Translations under genes and position numbers: made by a program
NCBI GenBank assembly: GCA_965652145.1
Contig: CBFGTV010000001.1
Coordinates: 62,001 to 126,000, forward strand
Source of the DNA: CBFGTV01 sp965652145
Lineage (GTDB): Bacteria; Bacillota; Clostridia; Peptostreptococcales; Natronincolaceae
DNA: 64,000 nucleotides
Direction: 5' to 3'
The notes under the pieces: model-generated
The model's database searches: none
Told to the model about the DNA's origin: nothing
Seen by the model: the letters and a program-made list of their open reading frames with translations, nothing else
Shown here: in pieces, positions 8,935-16,142 of the stretch
Layout: every line of letters begins with the position of its first letter
Numbering within the stretch: position 1 is the first letter of the stretch

Positions 8935-9686
8935 TCCTGGCCCTATGTGGAACCATGGAAGGGGAAACTCTAATCAGGCTGTTGCTTCAGCACCAGTATC
9001 GGGTTTTAGCCACTGTTACCACAGATTACGGGGCAAAATGCCTGGGGCAGCATGATGGCGTCAAGGTATTGGAGGGGAAGCTGACAGAGGCTTCCTTAAA
9101 GGAGCTTCTGACAAGAGAGGAAATTCAGGCCATTGTTGATGTGACCCATCCCTATGCCGCCAATATTTCCACCATGGCCATTGAATGTGCTAAGGCCTTC
9201 CATATTCCCTATTTCCGGTATGAAAGAAGGGGTGTTGACCTGAATCAGGAAACGAGGGTATTGGAGGCAGTGGATTTTGCTGAGGCCGCCAGGCTGGCCG
9301 ATACCATAGGTGAAAAGGCATTTTTGACCATCGGAAGTAACCACCTTAAGACCTTTGTTGAGGTGATGGGGGCAGACCGGCTGGTGGCCAGAGTATTGCC
9401 CTTTTCATCCATCATTAGGACCTGCGAGGCCTATGGCTTTACCCCCGATAATATCATAGCCATGAAGGGGCCCTTCAGCGAAGAAATGAATAGAATGATG
9501 TTTGTACAGTACGGTGCCAAGGTGGTGGTAACAAAGGACAGCGGCAGGGCCGGGGGAACCGAAGAGAAGCTCAGGGCTGCCAAAGCCCTAGGGATACCGG
9601 TTATTGTAGTAAAAAGACCCCCAATCAATTATGGCAGGGTGTTTGATGACTTAGTAGGACTTGTATCAGAGCTTCGTAAAAATTAA
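8931..9686 (+). CDS. cbiJ: Cobalt-precorrin-6A reductase (CbiJ/CobK)
   Basis: Reduces the macrocycle of precorrin-6A with a pyridine nucleotide. The 251-residue product starts MILALCGTMEG, a reductase dinucleotide-binding start, and has VDVTHPYAANIS near residue 68, the conserved DATHPFA-like motif of CobK, plus TKDSGRAGGTEEK near residue 199. It overlaps cbiH by four bases and is the last gene of the visible cobalamin operon: the next gene lies 159 bases away with its own candidate promoter. cbiL, cbiB, cbiP and cobS are not seen and must be upstream or elsewhere. Confidence 0.94.
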   Translation: MILALCGTMEGETLIRLLLQHQYRVLATVTTDYGAKCLGQHDGVKVLEGKLTEASLKELLTREEIQAIVDVTHPYAANISTMAIECAKAFHIPYFRYERRGVDLNQETRVLEAVDFAEAARLADTIGEKAFLTIGSNHLKTFVEVMGADRLVARVLPFSSIIRTCEAYGFTPDNIIAMKGPFSEEMNRMMFVQYGAKVVVTKDSGRAGGTEEKLRAAKALGIPVIVVKRPPINYGRVFDDLVGLVSELRKN

Positions 9687-9724
9687 TGAAATTAGGCATG
9701 GTGACCTATGAAAAACAGCAGGAA

Positions 9725-9753
9725 TTGACATAAAATTGTAGAATAAGTAATCT
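9725..9753 (+). promoter_or_regulatory. Candidate sigma-A promoter for the 61-residue membrane protein gene
   Basis: TTGACA at 9725-9730, a 17-base spacer, and TAATCT at 9748-9753. It lies in the gap after cbiJ, about 90 bases before the next start codon, which has the strong ribosome site AGAGGAGGGG. Confidence 0.55.
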
Positions 9754-9845
9754 TATAAGGCAATCAATGAAAAATCACGAGCTTTTTATGATATTAGCGG
9801 CAATTTATGTCAGCCACAGTGGGTATTCGACAGAGGAGGGGTCAT

Positions 9846-10031
9846 ATGCTAGGCTACTGGATCAGTGTGGCGTTTTTGGTACTCTTATTAATTCCCGTAG
9901 GTCTATTTATGATTAGTTTAGTGTATTTTACCGGTCAAGAAATGAGGAATCATAAAAAGGTTAAAACCGTTAGAAATACCAGGAAGAAAAAAAACCAGCC
10001 CCAAAGGCGCTCCCTCAGGGTTGTAAAATAG
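9846..10031 (+). CDS. Small single-pass membrane protein, unknown function
   Basis: A 61-residue protein beginning MLGYWISVAFLVLLLIP with one hydrophobic helix (about residues 4-28) followed by a strongly basic tail (KKVKTVRNTRKKKNQPQRR). The ATG at 9846 is preferred over the upstream in-frame codon at 9807 because AGAGGAGGGG (9832-9841) lies just before it. The positive tail would face the cytoplasm. It is transcribed on its own: candidate promoter upstream and a terminator overlapping its stop codon. I do not recognise a family. Confidence 0.65.
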   Translation: MLGYWISVAFLVLLLIPVGLFMISLVYFTGQEMRNHKKVKTVRNTRKKKNQPQRRSLRVVK

Positions 10032-10058
10032 TCCCTATGAAAGCAAGGACTATTTTTT
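10026..10058 (+). terminator. Intrinsic terminator
   Basis: AAATAGTCC (10026-10034) pairs with GGACTATTT (10047-10055), followed by a T-run. The stop codon of the preceding small gene lies inside the 5' arm. Confidence 0.8.
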
Positions 10059-10135
10059 ATTACGATTTTCCCTTGAAGTACGATTCATAAGATGATATGA
10101 TAGGAAGGAAATTTTTTTTAAAGGAGCGTACTTTA

Positions 10136-10648
10136 ATGGCAGCGTTAATCCGACATACAGTAAGTGAATCGAAAAAAAGCCTCTGGCAAAATATACGCTT
10201 TATTTTGATTGTAGTCATTGGCATTAATTTACTGGTTGAATTAACAAACTTTTTACCGAGAAAAGCCGGGTCTATTGTCAGTATTGTTATTTTGATTTTT
10301 GTTGCGGGGCTATGCTCTTATATCATTAATCGCAGGCTTGCACAGTATACCTATATTCTAATTGCTGACGAGTTAATCTTCTATAAGCAAATAGGAAAAA
10401 AGGAAAATAAAATACTCAATATTAAGATATATGATATTAATTGGATCAAGCCTGTAGATGAGATGCCCAAATCGAAGACCTGTAAAAAGATATATGGTTT
10501 GGCCTGTAGGCTCAAGGGTAAAGGGGTCTATGGCGGTGAGTTTAATCAAGATAATAAAACCTATCGGTTTATTTTGCAGCCCAGTGAAGAATTGTTAAAC
10601 GAATTAGGAAAACAGATAAAAAAGTATAAGAATAAACAGTCCAGCTAA
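10136..10648 (+). CDS. Two-helix membrane protein with a cytoplasmic beta-rich domain, unknown function
   Basis: A 170-residue protein with two adjacent hydrophobic helices (about residues 22-40 and 48-66) and a soluble C-terminal half rich in Tyr, Lys and Ile (ELIFYKQIGKKENKIL...). The layout resembles small membrane proteins with a PH-like domain, but no diagnostic motif is seen and no function is claimed. ATG 10136 follows AAAGGAG at 10119-10125; the earlier in-frame ATG at 10097 has no ribosome site. Neighbours on both sides look like independent transcription units. Confidence 0.65.
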   Translation: MAALIRHTVSESKKSLWQNIRFILIVVIGINLLVELTNFLPRKAGSIVSIVILIFVAGLCSYIINRRLAQYTYILIADELIFYKQIGKKENKILNIKIYDINWIKPVDEMPKSKTCKKIYGLACRLKGKGVYGGEFNQDNKTYRFILQPSEELLNELGKQIKKYKNKQSS

Positions 10649-10664
10649 TGATATGATACTTTCA

Positions 10665-10709
10665 AAGTAGACAGTCTAATTAATTAAAAATTAGATTATC
10701 TGTTTACTT
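10665..10709. repeat. Imperfect inverted repeat after the two-helix membrane protein gene
   Basis: AAGTAGACAGTCTAAT (10665-10680) and ATTAGATTATCTGTTTACTT (10690-10709) form an interrupted hairpin. There is no immediate T-run, so it may be a weak terminator or a protein-binding site. The rest of the gap to 10852 is AT-rich without a clear ORF. Confidence 0.4.
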
Positions 10710-10852
10710 GACAAAGTTCAGTTCATAAAGGGCTGTTTTTTATATGAAAATTAATTAAAAAATTATAATAACAATGTACGAGAGGTACGAATAAACTAAT
10801 AAAGATCGGGGAAAACTATTAGGTAAATATAATCAAGAGGTTGGTGACAAGT

Positions 10853-11023
10853 ATGAAGGATAGGCTTCAATGTCATATTTGCAATCAGTATGAAACAGGA
10901 GGAATTTTCATAAAGAACAAATACATATGTGGGAAATGCGAGGCAGAAATAGTAAAAACAACGCCCGAGCATATTAATTATGATGAGATAAAGGACAGAA
11001 TAAAGGAAGCATTGTTTCAATAA
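10853..11023 (+). CDS. csfB: Sigma-G inhibitor Gin (CsfB) family protein
   Basis: A 56-residue protein with two CxxC knuckles, CHICNQYETGG and YICGKCEAEIV, the treble-clef-like pattern of Gin/CsfB, which binds and blocks sigma-G (and other sporulation sigma factors) before engulfment ends. The family is found in spore-formers upstream of the yaaO-tmk-yaaQ cluster in Bacillus, and here too it precedes an Orn/Lys/Arg decarboxylase and tmk, which strengthens the call. ATG 10853 was chosen over upstream TTG/GTG codons because GGTGA lies at 10843-10847 with good spacing. Expression in the forespore is expected, though no promoter was assigned. Confidence 0.8.
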   Translation: MKDRLQCHICNQYETGGIFIKNKYICGKCEAEIVKTTPEHINYDEIKDRIKEALFQ

Positions 11024-11033
11024 ACTTAAAAAA

Positions 11034-11096
11034 TGAGGGATTCCCCGGGAGTCCCTCACAGACTGAATTCCTTAAAAAAGGAGTTCTTTTCTTTTT
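11034..11096 (+). terminator. Tandem hairpins ending in a terminator after gin
   Basis: First hairpin TGAGGGA (11034-11040)/TCCCTCA (11052-11058). Second hairpin GAATTCCTT (11065-11073)/AAGGAGTTC (11078-11086), followed by a long T-rich run to 11096; the second is a good intrinsic terminator. Confidence 0.7.
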
Positions 11097-11184
11097 GTCG
11101 AAGTACATAAGAGGCACCTAAAAAAATACAGGCAACGGCCAATTTCCGGCCTAAGCATTTATAAAATTATTAGGGGGGAACACA

Positions 11185-11328
11185 ATGTCAAGAATATACC
11201 CTGACATCATAGTAGCAGCCTTATTAAGAGTAATAATGTACGTACCAGTATTGATAGCACTCTATTTTGTAATATATTTTGCGGTACTGGCCGCCCTTAG
11301 AAAGCATGAAAAAACAAAATCAAATTAA
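11185..11328 (+). CDS. 47-residue membrane micropeptide
   Basis: Short ORF reading MSRIYPDIIVAALLRVIMYV and on through PVLIALYFVIYFAVLAALRK to a Lys-rich end. Most of it is one or two hydrophobic helices. ATG 11185 follows a TAGGGGGGAA ribosome site. A perfect 8-bp hairpin terminator (11357-11376) follows, which supports a real transcript. No family recognised; the role could be a membrane regulator or part of the neighbouring decarboxylase region, but nothing in the sequence decides this. Confidence 0.55.
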   Translation: MSRIYPDIIVAALLRVIMYVPVLIALYFVIYFAVLAALRKHEKTKSN

Positions 11329-11356
11329 GCTTTCATTAAGTAAACAAAAAAATATA

Positions 11357-11381
11357 GGGACTCCCTGAGGAGTCCCGTTTT
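11357..11381. terminator. Bidirectional terminator between two convergent small genes
   Basis: GGGACTCC (11357-11364), loop CTGA, GGAGTCCC (11369-11376). Read on the plus strand it is followed by GTTTTA; read on the minus strand by ATATTTTTTTG. It separates the 11185 micropeptide gene from the minus-strand gene ending at 11395. Confidence 0.8.
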
Positions 11382-11394
11382 AGATAAGATGGGT

Positions 11395-11541
11395 TTATTT
11401 CGATTCAGTCAGTAGCTTTTTTCGTTCCTGAGAAACTTGATTCAAGGGGACGGCAAGCAGCTGGGATATTTCCACATCCGTTTTATGATCACCATAGGCC
11501 TTAATCAATTCTCGTAAGCTCTTAATCTGATAATCCTTCAT
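11395..11541 (-). CDS. 48-residue helix-turn-helix-like small protein
   Basis: The protein starts MKDYQIKSLRELIKAYGDHK and has a TDVEISQLLAVPLNQVSQER stretch that looks like a helix-turn-helix (ISQLLAVPLNQVSQ). The start at 11541 was chosen over the longer frame (11589) because AAGGATGGTG lies just upstream. It points away from the decarboxylase gene at 11704 and ends at the bidirectional terminator. Could be a small regulator of the divergent gene; that is inference only. Confidence 0.5.
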   Translation of the reverse strand: MKDYQIKSLRELIKAYGDHKTDVEISQLLAVPLNQVSQERKKLLTESK

Positions 11542-11703
11542 ATAAACACCATCCTTATTCAATTTAGAACATGGTGTTACTAGAAGCATGTTCTACCTTT
11601 AGTTTCGCTTATTTATTTACAAAATATACAATCCAATAAAAATGAAGGGAAAAGGCGGCCTTCTATCGAATCAATAGATAGATTAAAAAGAAGGAGAATT
11701 AAA

Positions 11704-13161
11704 ATGAAACAATCGCCTATCATAGACCAGCTTCTGAAAATGAACAGGCAGCAGGTGGTTTCTTTTCATATGCCTGGTCATAAAAATGGCTTTCTTTATG
11801 ATCGTATCCCCTATAAAAACTTTAAATCATTGGCCTTGAATCTTGATACGACTGAAATTCCCGGTACCGATAATCTGCATCATCCCCAGGGGATCATTAA
11901 AAACGCTCAATCGAGGGCCAGAGAGCTCTTTGGCAGTGAAGAAACCTACTTTTTAGTGAATGGCAGTACAGCCGGTATATATAGCATGCTGATGGCGGTT
12001 ACCAACCCAGGCGATAAGGTACTAGTCAATCGAAACTGCCATCAATCGGTTATCCATGGACTCCTTTTAGGTGATTGTGTACCGATTTACGTTTATCCCC
12101 ATATGAATATAGAGCAGGGAATTGCCCTGGGGCTTTCACCTGAAGAAATAGAAAGGTGTATACTTGAGCATCCTGAGGTGAAGGCGGTGCTGATTACCTA
12201 CCCAACCTACCATGGTATTGCCAGTGACCTGGAAAAAATAGCTGAAATTGTACATCGTTACAATAAAATTCTACTGGTGGATGAAGCCCATGGGGCCCAC
12301 TTCTTTTTAAGTGACAAACTTCCAAAAACAGCCCTGGAATGTGGTGCTGATTTGGTGGTTCAAAGTACCCATAAAACCCTGCCAGCACTAACCCAAAGTG
12401 CCATGCTGCATGTTCAAGGAAACCGGGTTGACCGGGAGAAGCTAAGATTTATGCTGCGGCTTCATCAAAGCAGCAGTCCCTCCTATATTTTGTTAGCTTC
12501 TCTTGATCTGGCAGTGATGATCTGTCAAACCCAGGGAAGGGAGCTAATGGAGGCACTGCTTGATCATATAGACTGGTTTAAAAGTCAAATCAAAGAAATT
12601 AACGGTATTACCCTACTAGATCAAGGACTCTTCAATAAAGATCATGTCAAAGCCATGGACCCGACCAAGCTGTGGATTAGCCTAAGGCAGCTTAATCGTT
12701 CGGGCCATTGTATGGAACAAATGTTAAGAGAAAAATATTCCATTCAAATGGAATTGTCAAACATGTATGGCATGCTGGCCATAGCCACCATGGGAAATCA
12801 AAAACAGGATTTTGAAAAGCTAGTCAGGGCCTTGGAGGAAATATCTCAAAGGTTGGGGAAAGAAAAGATCAAAGACTTTCCTCCTTATCCTGTCCAGATG
12901 CCACAGCAGGCCCTGGGCCTGAGGGATGCCCTGTATCGAAGGAAAAAAACCCGCCCATTTAAAGATAGCAATGGAAAAATCAGTGGCACCACCATTGTAC
13001 CCTATCCCCCGGGAATCCCTATGGTAGTACCGGGAGAGCGAATTAACGAGGAAATGATAACCTATATACAGCACCTGCATGGTAATGGAATGGAGGTATT
13101 GGGGCTAATGGGTGGTGAAGAATTACTAATTGAAGTGATAGATGATAATGAGGTGATATAG
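11704..13161 (+). CDS. Orn/Lys/Arg decarboxylase family PLP enzyme (YaaO-type)
   Basis: Fold-type I PLP enzyme of 485 residues, likely decarboxylating arginine, lysine or ornithine. Seen: FHMPGHKNG near residue 21, NGSTAGIYSMLMA near 87, LLVDEAHGAHF near 196 with the PLP-contacting Asp and His, and the lysine site QSTHKTLPALTQSAM near 220. The short Bacillus-type form (about 480 residues) lacks the N-terminal wing domain of enteric enzymes. It lies immediately before tmk (one base gap), the yaaO-tmk order of Bacillus. A paralogue of similar length is at 55129. Substrate cannot be read from sequence. AAGAAGGAG at 11689-11697 supports ATG 11704. Confidence 0.9.
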   Translation: MKQSPIIDQLLKMNRQQVVSFHMPGHKNGFLYDRIPYKNFKSLALNLDTTEIPGTDNLHHPQGIIKNAQSRARELFGSEETYFLVNGSTAGIYSMLMAVTNPGDKVLVNRNCHQSVIHGLLLGDCVPIYVYPHMNIEQGIALGLSPEEIERCILEHPEVKAVLITYPTYHGIASDLEKIAEIVHRYNKILLVDEAHGAHFFLSDKLPKTALECGADLVVQSTHKTLPALTQSAMLHVQGNRVDREKLRFMLRLHQSSSPSYILLASLDLAVMICQTQGRELMEALLDHIDWFKSQIKEINGITLLDQGLFNKDHVKAMDPTKLWISLRQLNRSGHCMEQMLREKYSIQMELSNMYGMLAIATMGNQKQDFEKLVRALEEISQRLGKEKIKDFPPYPVQMPQQALGLRDALYRRKKTRPFKDSNGKISGTTIVPYPPGIPMVVPGERINEEMITYIQHLHGNGMEVLGLMGGEELLIEVIDDNEVI

Positions 13162-13162
13162 A

Positions 13163-13816
13163 ATGAGTGGTTTATTTATTACCATAGAAGGAACTGATGG
13201 GGCGGGAAAAACCACCCAAATTATACTGTTAAAGGAATTTTTAGAGAAGCAGGGCTTAAGGGTACTGGTTACCAGAGAACCTGGAGGCACCTTGATTGGA
13301 GAGAAGATAAGGGATATTGTTTTAGATCAGCGTCACGCTGAAATGAGCCACACAACAGAGGCTCTTTTATATGCAGCTTCCCGGGGGCAATTGGTTAAGC
13401 AAGTTATACAGCCTGCCTTAAATCGAGGCGAAATTGTAATTTGTGACCGATATATAGACTCCAGCCTCGTCTATCAAGGGTGGGGCCGGGGCTTAGGCTA
13501 TGATGCTGTGGCTGATATCAACCGCTTTGCCACCCAGGGGTTAGAACCAGACATTACATTACTCTTGGAAATTTCACCTGAAATCAGCCTGGGTCGAATT
13601 AAATCAAGGGGTCAGGGAGACCGCCTTGAGCAGGAAAAAATACAATTTCATCAATCGGTCTATAATGCCTATTTGGAATTAGCCGAAAGGTTTCCGGCTC
13701 GTATTAAAAGAATAGATGGGGAACGTAATGTAATTGACATTCAGGCAGAAATTCAGAATATCATTACTTCACTTTTATCTAAAGGTAAAGCACAAAAAGA
13801 CAATAGCCCCCTTTAA
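13163..13816 (+). CDS. tmk: Thymidylate kinase
   Basis: Converts dTMP to dTDP with ATP in pyrimidine nucleotide metabolism. The 217-residue protein has the P-loop GTDGAGKTTQ near residue 9, VTREPGGTLIGEKIR near 36 with the DR-like nucleotide motif, and DRYIDSSLVYQG near 96, typical of bacterial Tmk. Length is normal. It starts one base after the decarboxylase gene with the ATG preceded by GGTGATATAG, so the two are probably cotranscribed. In Bacillus the next gene is yaaQ; here an 8-kb block intervenes before it (see 21988). Confidence 0.97.
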   Translation: MSGLFITIEGTDGAGKTTQIILLKEFLEKQGLRVLVTREPGGTLIGEKIRDIVLDQRHAEMSHTTEALLYAASRGQLVKQVIQPALNRGEIVICDRYIDSSLVYQGWGRGLGYDAVADINRFATQGLEPDITLLLEISPEISLGRIKSRGQGDRLEQEKIQFHQSVYNAYLELAERFPARIKRIDGERNVIDIQAEIQNIITSLLSKGKAQKDNSPL

Positions 13817-13831
13817 GGCTATTGTCTTTTT
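13794..13831. terminator. Bidirectional terminator after tmk
   Basis: AAAAAGACAATAGCC (13794-13808) pairs with GGCTATTGTCTTTTT (13817-13831); A-rich 5' and T-rich 3' flanks allow termination in both directions, serving tmk and the convergent gene ending at 13839. The tmk stop codon lies in the loop. Confidence 0.85.
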
Positions 13832-13838
13832 AATAAAA

Positions 13839-14066
13839 TTAACGAAAGGCCCTTATATAACTAATAATTAAAATAAGTGAAATAATGATTATACCTGCCA
13901 TTGAAACAAAGCGAATATAGCTTTTAAAATCCTCGGACAGCTCCACTTCTTCTTCAAACATCCAGCGTTTTCCCATCATGTAGCTTTCCTCAGGGTCAAT
14001 ATAGGCATGAATCAAAAAGGCCAACAGTACAATGCTGAATAAGGTACCAATGAACAAATCCGCCAT
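13839..14066 (-). CDS. Small two-helix membrane protein, unknown function
   Basis: A 75-residue protein: hydrophobic helix at about residues 4-22, a charged middle (DPEESYMMGKRWMFEEEVELSEDF) and a second helix at about 50-70. The shape, with a Trp followed by an acidic and SE-containing segment between two helices, is reminiscent of DUF6199-type small membrane proteins, but that match is not secure. Start 14066 was picked because GGGGGGTG precedes it; the longer frame to 14090 lacks a site. It is convergent with tmk and shares its terminator. Confidence 0.6.
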   Translation of the reverse strand: MADLFIGTLFSIVLLAFLIHAYIDPEESYMMGKRWMFEEEVELSEDFKSYIRFVSMAGIIIISLILIISYIRAFR

Positions 14067-14419
14067 AACTACACCCCCCACTGATCCCATCTTCTTACTA
14101 TATTATATACCTCCGTTAGCATAAGTGTAATCATAGTTAAAAAATAGAAAATGAATGGCTGATAGGTTTTAAAAGGCAATTATTTTGTAACCTCTGTCAT
14201 AAAAAAGTAAAAAAAGTAATAATCCTGAAAAGCTAATATATGTTATATTTAACTTAACATACCAAAAGGAAAAAAGAAAGGATTAGCCAGAAAAAATGGT
14301 ATCTAAAAGAAAAGACAGCTATTATACCAATATCAATATGAAAATGAAGGGTTAGAATAAATAAAATTGGGCCGTGCACCTATACTGGCCCGACCCATTG
14401 CAAAGGTTATTTAACGATT
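14067..14419. other. Gene-free gap between the two-helix protein and the holin gene
   Basis: AT-rich stretch with no supported ORF. It holds the minus-strand terminator of the holin gene at its right end (14360-14391) and should hold the promoter of the minus-strand gene starting at 14066; no convincing promoter was picked. Confidence 0.5.
14360..14391 (-). terminator. Minus-strand terminator of the holin-like gene
   Basis: On the minus strand GGGCC (14391-14387) pairs with GGCCC (14373-14369), followed by AATTTTATTT. It lies about 30 bases past the end of the holin-like gene. Confidence 0.6.
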
Positions 14420-14629
14420 TCAGAATGGTGCTTTCAGCCTTTCCTTGATCCGTTCAATTTCTTGCTTCATGTGGTCTAATGTACTGAGTCTTTCTGTTAG
14501 TCCGGAAATTATCTCTTGATACTTTGATTCCCTCTTTTCATGGGTTTTAAAGGTATAAAATATCAAGACCACAGATAACGCCGCCCATATTCCTTGAGAT
14601 GCTGCCAGCTTTAATAATTCACCTTCCAT
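14420..14629 (-). CDS. BhlA/UviB-family holin-like protein
   Basis: A 69-residue protein: short N-terminus MEGELLKLAASQGIWA, one hydrophobic helix (about residues 12-27, ending FYTFKT), then a charged coiled-coil tail (HEKRESKYQEIISGLTERL ... IERIKERL). This is the BhlA/UviB pattern: phage holin-like proteins, and UviB of the Clostridium perfringens bacteriocin locus, thought to permeabilise the membrane for release or lysis. It is divergent from the split sigma factor genes at 14918, and its promoter repeats the one in front of those genes (see 14666-14695). The stretch CCTTTATAAAT upstream contains the AAAGGAGG site on the minus strand. Function as a holin is family knowledge; its job here is inference. 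Confidence 0.82.
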   Translation of the reverse strand: MEGELLKLAASQGIWAALSVVLIFYTFKTHEKRESKYQEIISGLTERLSTLDHMKQEIERIKERLKAPF

Positions 14630-14665
14630 ATTGATAACCTCCTTTATAAATTAACTATTTATACT

Positions 14666-14695
14666 TAAGAGTGTAAAATAACAAAAATGTAAACC
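14666..14695 (-). promoter_or_regulatory. Holin-gene promoter matching the sigma-operon promoter
   Basis: Minus strand: GGTTTACA (14695-14688), 14 bases, CACTCTTA (14673-14666), with the start codon 36 bases downstream. The same two elements with identical spacing stand before the sigma operon on the plus strand (14855-14884). TTTACA is the -35 described for group 5 clostridial sigma factors (TcdR, BotR, UviA). Confidence 0.75.
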
Positions 14696-14854
14696 AATTG
14701 TAATATCCAAAATATTGTAATTTTTACTATTTTAATTTATAATATAAATATAAGCTATTTACAGGGGTTTAGGTAGAAGCAATCTTTTTTTTACCAAAAA
14801 ATAGAACATACGTTCCTGAAAAATAAGGCTTTTATCATATAAATTTTATTTTGT

Positions 14855-14884
14855 GGTTTACAAAATATTAGAATTTCACTCTTA
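14855..14884 (+). promoter_or_regulatory. Promoter of the split sigma factor operon, likely autoregulated
   Basis: GGTTTACA (14855-14862), 14 bases, CACTCTTA (14877-14884), then 33 bases to the start codon. Element sequences and spacing are identical to those of the divergent holin promoter, while spacer bases differ, as expected for conserved sigma recognition rather than a copied block. Confidence 0.75.
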
Positions 14885-14917
14885 TAAATTAACACAATAG
14901 AAAGGAGGTGAGTATCA

Positions 14918-15469
14918 ATGAGTCAACTGGTAGACAATTTCTTTAGAGAAAAACAGACTGATTTTGAAGCGTGCCAATTTTATAGTACCCCGTCAGAAAA
15001 GCATCGACAGAAGTTAACAGAGGATTTCGAAGACTATGTTTTTAAAGCCTATTTCTATGGCTACGTCAAAAAGACCATCCTGTATTCTTCTGTTCAAATC
15101 AGGAATAAGAGTAGCCAACTGAAGGCCCGAGAGGAGCTAAGCCTAAATGTGGTAGATCCCGATTTTACAGAGGAAAGAATCAATCTGCTAATGGATTCTA
15201 CTGGTGACTTCACAGATGACATAGGTAAGCTAACATATAATCATTTTACTTACAATGAAATTTCCCATGATCAAGAAATCATAAAAGCGATCCATGCGCT
15301 TACAGATAGACAAAGAGAGGTTTTAACTAAATGTATTCTATTAGGAGAAAGCGATACATTTGTAGCGGCAAAGCTGGGAATCACAAAGCAGGGGGTTAAC
15401 AAAATCAAAAATGCAGCCCTGAATAAGCTGAAAAAGCAACTCGGCCATAGATATAGAAGAGCCATCTAG
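14918..15469 (+). CDS. Split sigma factor, region 4 subunit (SigO-like)
   Basis: A 183-residue protein. The C-terminal third (about 125-176) is a sigma region 4: IHALTDRQREVLTKCILLG, then a helix-turn-helix FVAAKLGITKQGVNKIKNAA. The N-terminal part has the length and pattern of Bacillus subtilis SigO (YvrI), including a basic RNKSSQLKAREELSLNVVD segment, and lacks a normal region 2. SigO works with a small second protein, RsoA, that supplies region 2; the next gene here is such a protein. ATG 14918 follows the very strong site AAAGGAGGTGA. Together they should direct RNA polymerase to the GGTTTACA...CACTCTTA promoters. Phage and plasmid sigma-like proteins share this layout, so a mobile origin is possible. 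Confidence 0.82.
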   Translation: MSQLVDNFFREKQTDFEACQFYSTPSEKHRQKLTEDFEDYVFKAYFYGYVKKTILYSSVQIRNKSSQLKAREELSLNVVDPDFTEERINLLMDSTGDFTDDIGKLTYNHFTYNEISHDQEIIKAIHALTDRQREVLTKCILLGESDTFVAAKLGITKQGVNKIKNAALNKLKKQLGHRYRRAI

Positions 15470-15488
15470 GGGATTAGGGGGGAATTCT

Positions 15489-15767
15489 ATGGAGAATAGA
15501 GAAATTAGGGAAATCATTGAGAAGGCCCAGGAGGGAGATAAAGCTGCGGTGGAAAAAATCATAGAAATGTTTAAGCCACTGATGATTAGAAACAGCTACA
15601 TAAACGGGGTCTTCAACGAGGATTGCTATCAGGAGCTATGTATTAGACTAATCAATTGTATTCACTCCTTTCACTTTAAGCCGGATCAAAGTATAAAAAA
15701 ATCCTTTGAAAGGACATTAAAAACAAACAAGGGTGTAAGAAATGTTCAAAATAATAATCAGAAATAA
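15489..15767 (+). CDS. Split sigma factor, region 2 subunit (RsoA-like)
   Basis: A 92-residue acidic-basic helical protein: IREIIEKAQEGDKAAVEKIIEMFKPL, then EDCYQELCIRLINCIHSF, which matches the sigma region 2 core pattern (a polymerase-binding helix with D/E-x-x-QE-x-x-x-x-L). It ends shortly after, with no region 4, like RsoA (YvrHa) of Bacillus subtilis, which makes up the -10 recognising half of the SigO holoenzyme. The gene starts 19 bases after the region 4 gene with a GGGGGG-containing ribosome site, so both are in one transcript ending at a terminator at 15779. Alternative reading: a HTH-domain protein of the type found beside phage sigma genes. Confidence 0.75.
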   Translation: MENREIREIIEKAQEGDKAAVEKIIEMFKPLMIRNSYINGVFNEDCYQELCIRLINCIHSFHFKPDQSIKKSFERTLKTNKGVRNVQNNNQK

Positions 15768-15778
15768 ACCGCATTATT

Positions 15779-15822
15779 AGTACCGGATTTGATCTTATAT
15801 ATGGTCAGGTTCGGTACTTTTA
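15779..15822 (+). terminator. Terminator of the split sigma operon
   Basis: AGTACCG (15779-15785) pairs with CGGTACT (15812-15818) followed by TTTT, with a long partly paired loop. The rest of the gap to 16141 is very AT-rich and holds the promoter of the next gene. Confidence 0.65.
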
Positions 15823-16049
15823 TGTACGCGCCATTAGAATATTTATAAATTAATTTTAAATAAATATAATTTTCAAGCTTTGTTTATAATTTGAAGGAAA
15901 AACCGTTACATTCATTAAACAACCTCGACTTTTAATGTATTTTTTTAGTAATATTTATTATATATGTAATAAAGAAATTATAAGGCCTACGGCAAAATAT
16001 TAATCTAGTTTAGTGCTAAAAATTCAATAACTGTACCGATCATAGACTA

Positions 16050-16078
16050 TTGACAGTGGGTGGAATAAATTGTATATT
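16050..16078 (+). promoter_or_regulatory. Candidate sigma-A promoter of the XRE-TPR regulator
   Basis: TTGACA (16050-16055), 17-base spacer, TATATT (16073-16078), 64 bases before the start codon. Confidence 0.65.
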
Positions 16079-16133
16079 TAAAGCAGATTCAATTATGTGA
16101 CTTTTTTGCAAAGTTACCTATAGAGGAGGGAAA

Positions 16134-16142
16134 ATGAACTGA
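16134..16142 (+). promoter_or_regulatory. Two-codon upstream ORF overlapping the regulator start
   Basis: ATG AAC TGA at 16134-16142, four bases after the strong site GGAGG (16125-16129). Its stop shares the final A with the ATG of the regulator at 16142 (TGATG). It may set translation of the regulator by start-stop coupling; could also be chance. Confidence 0.35.
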
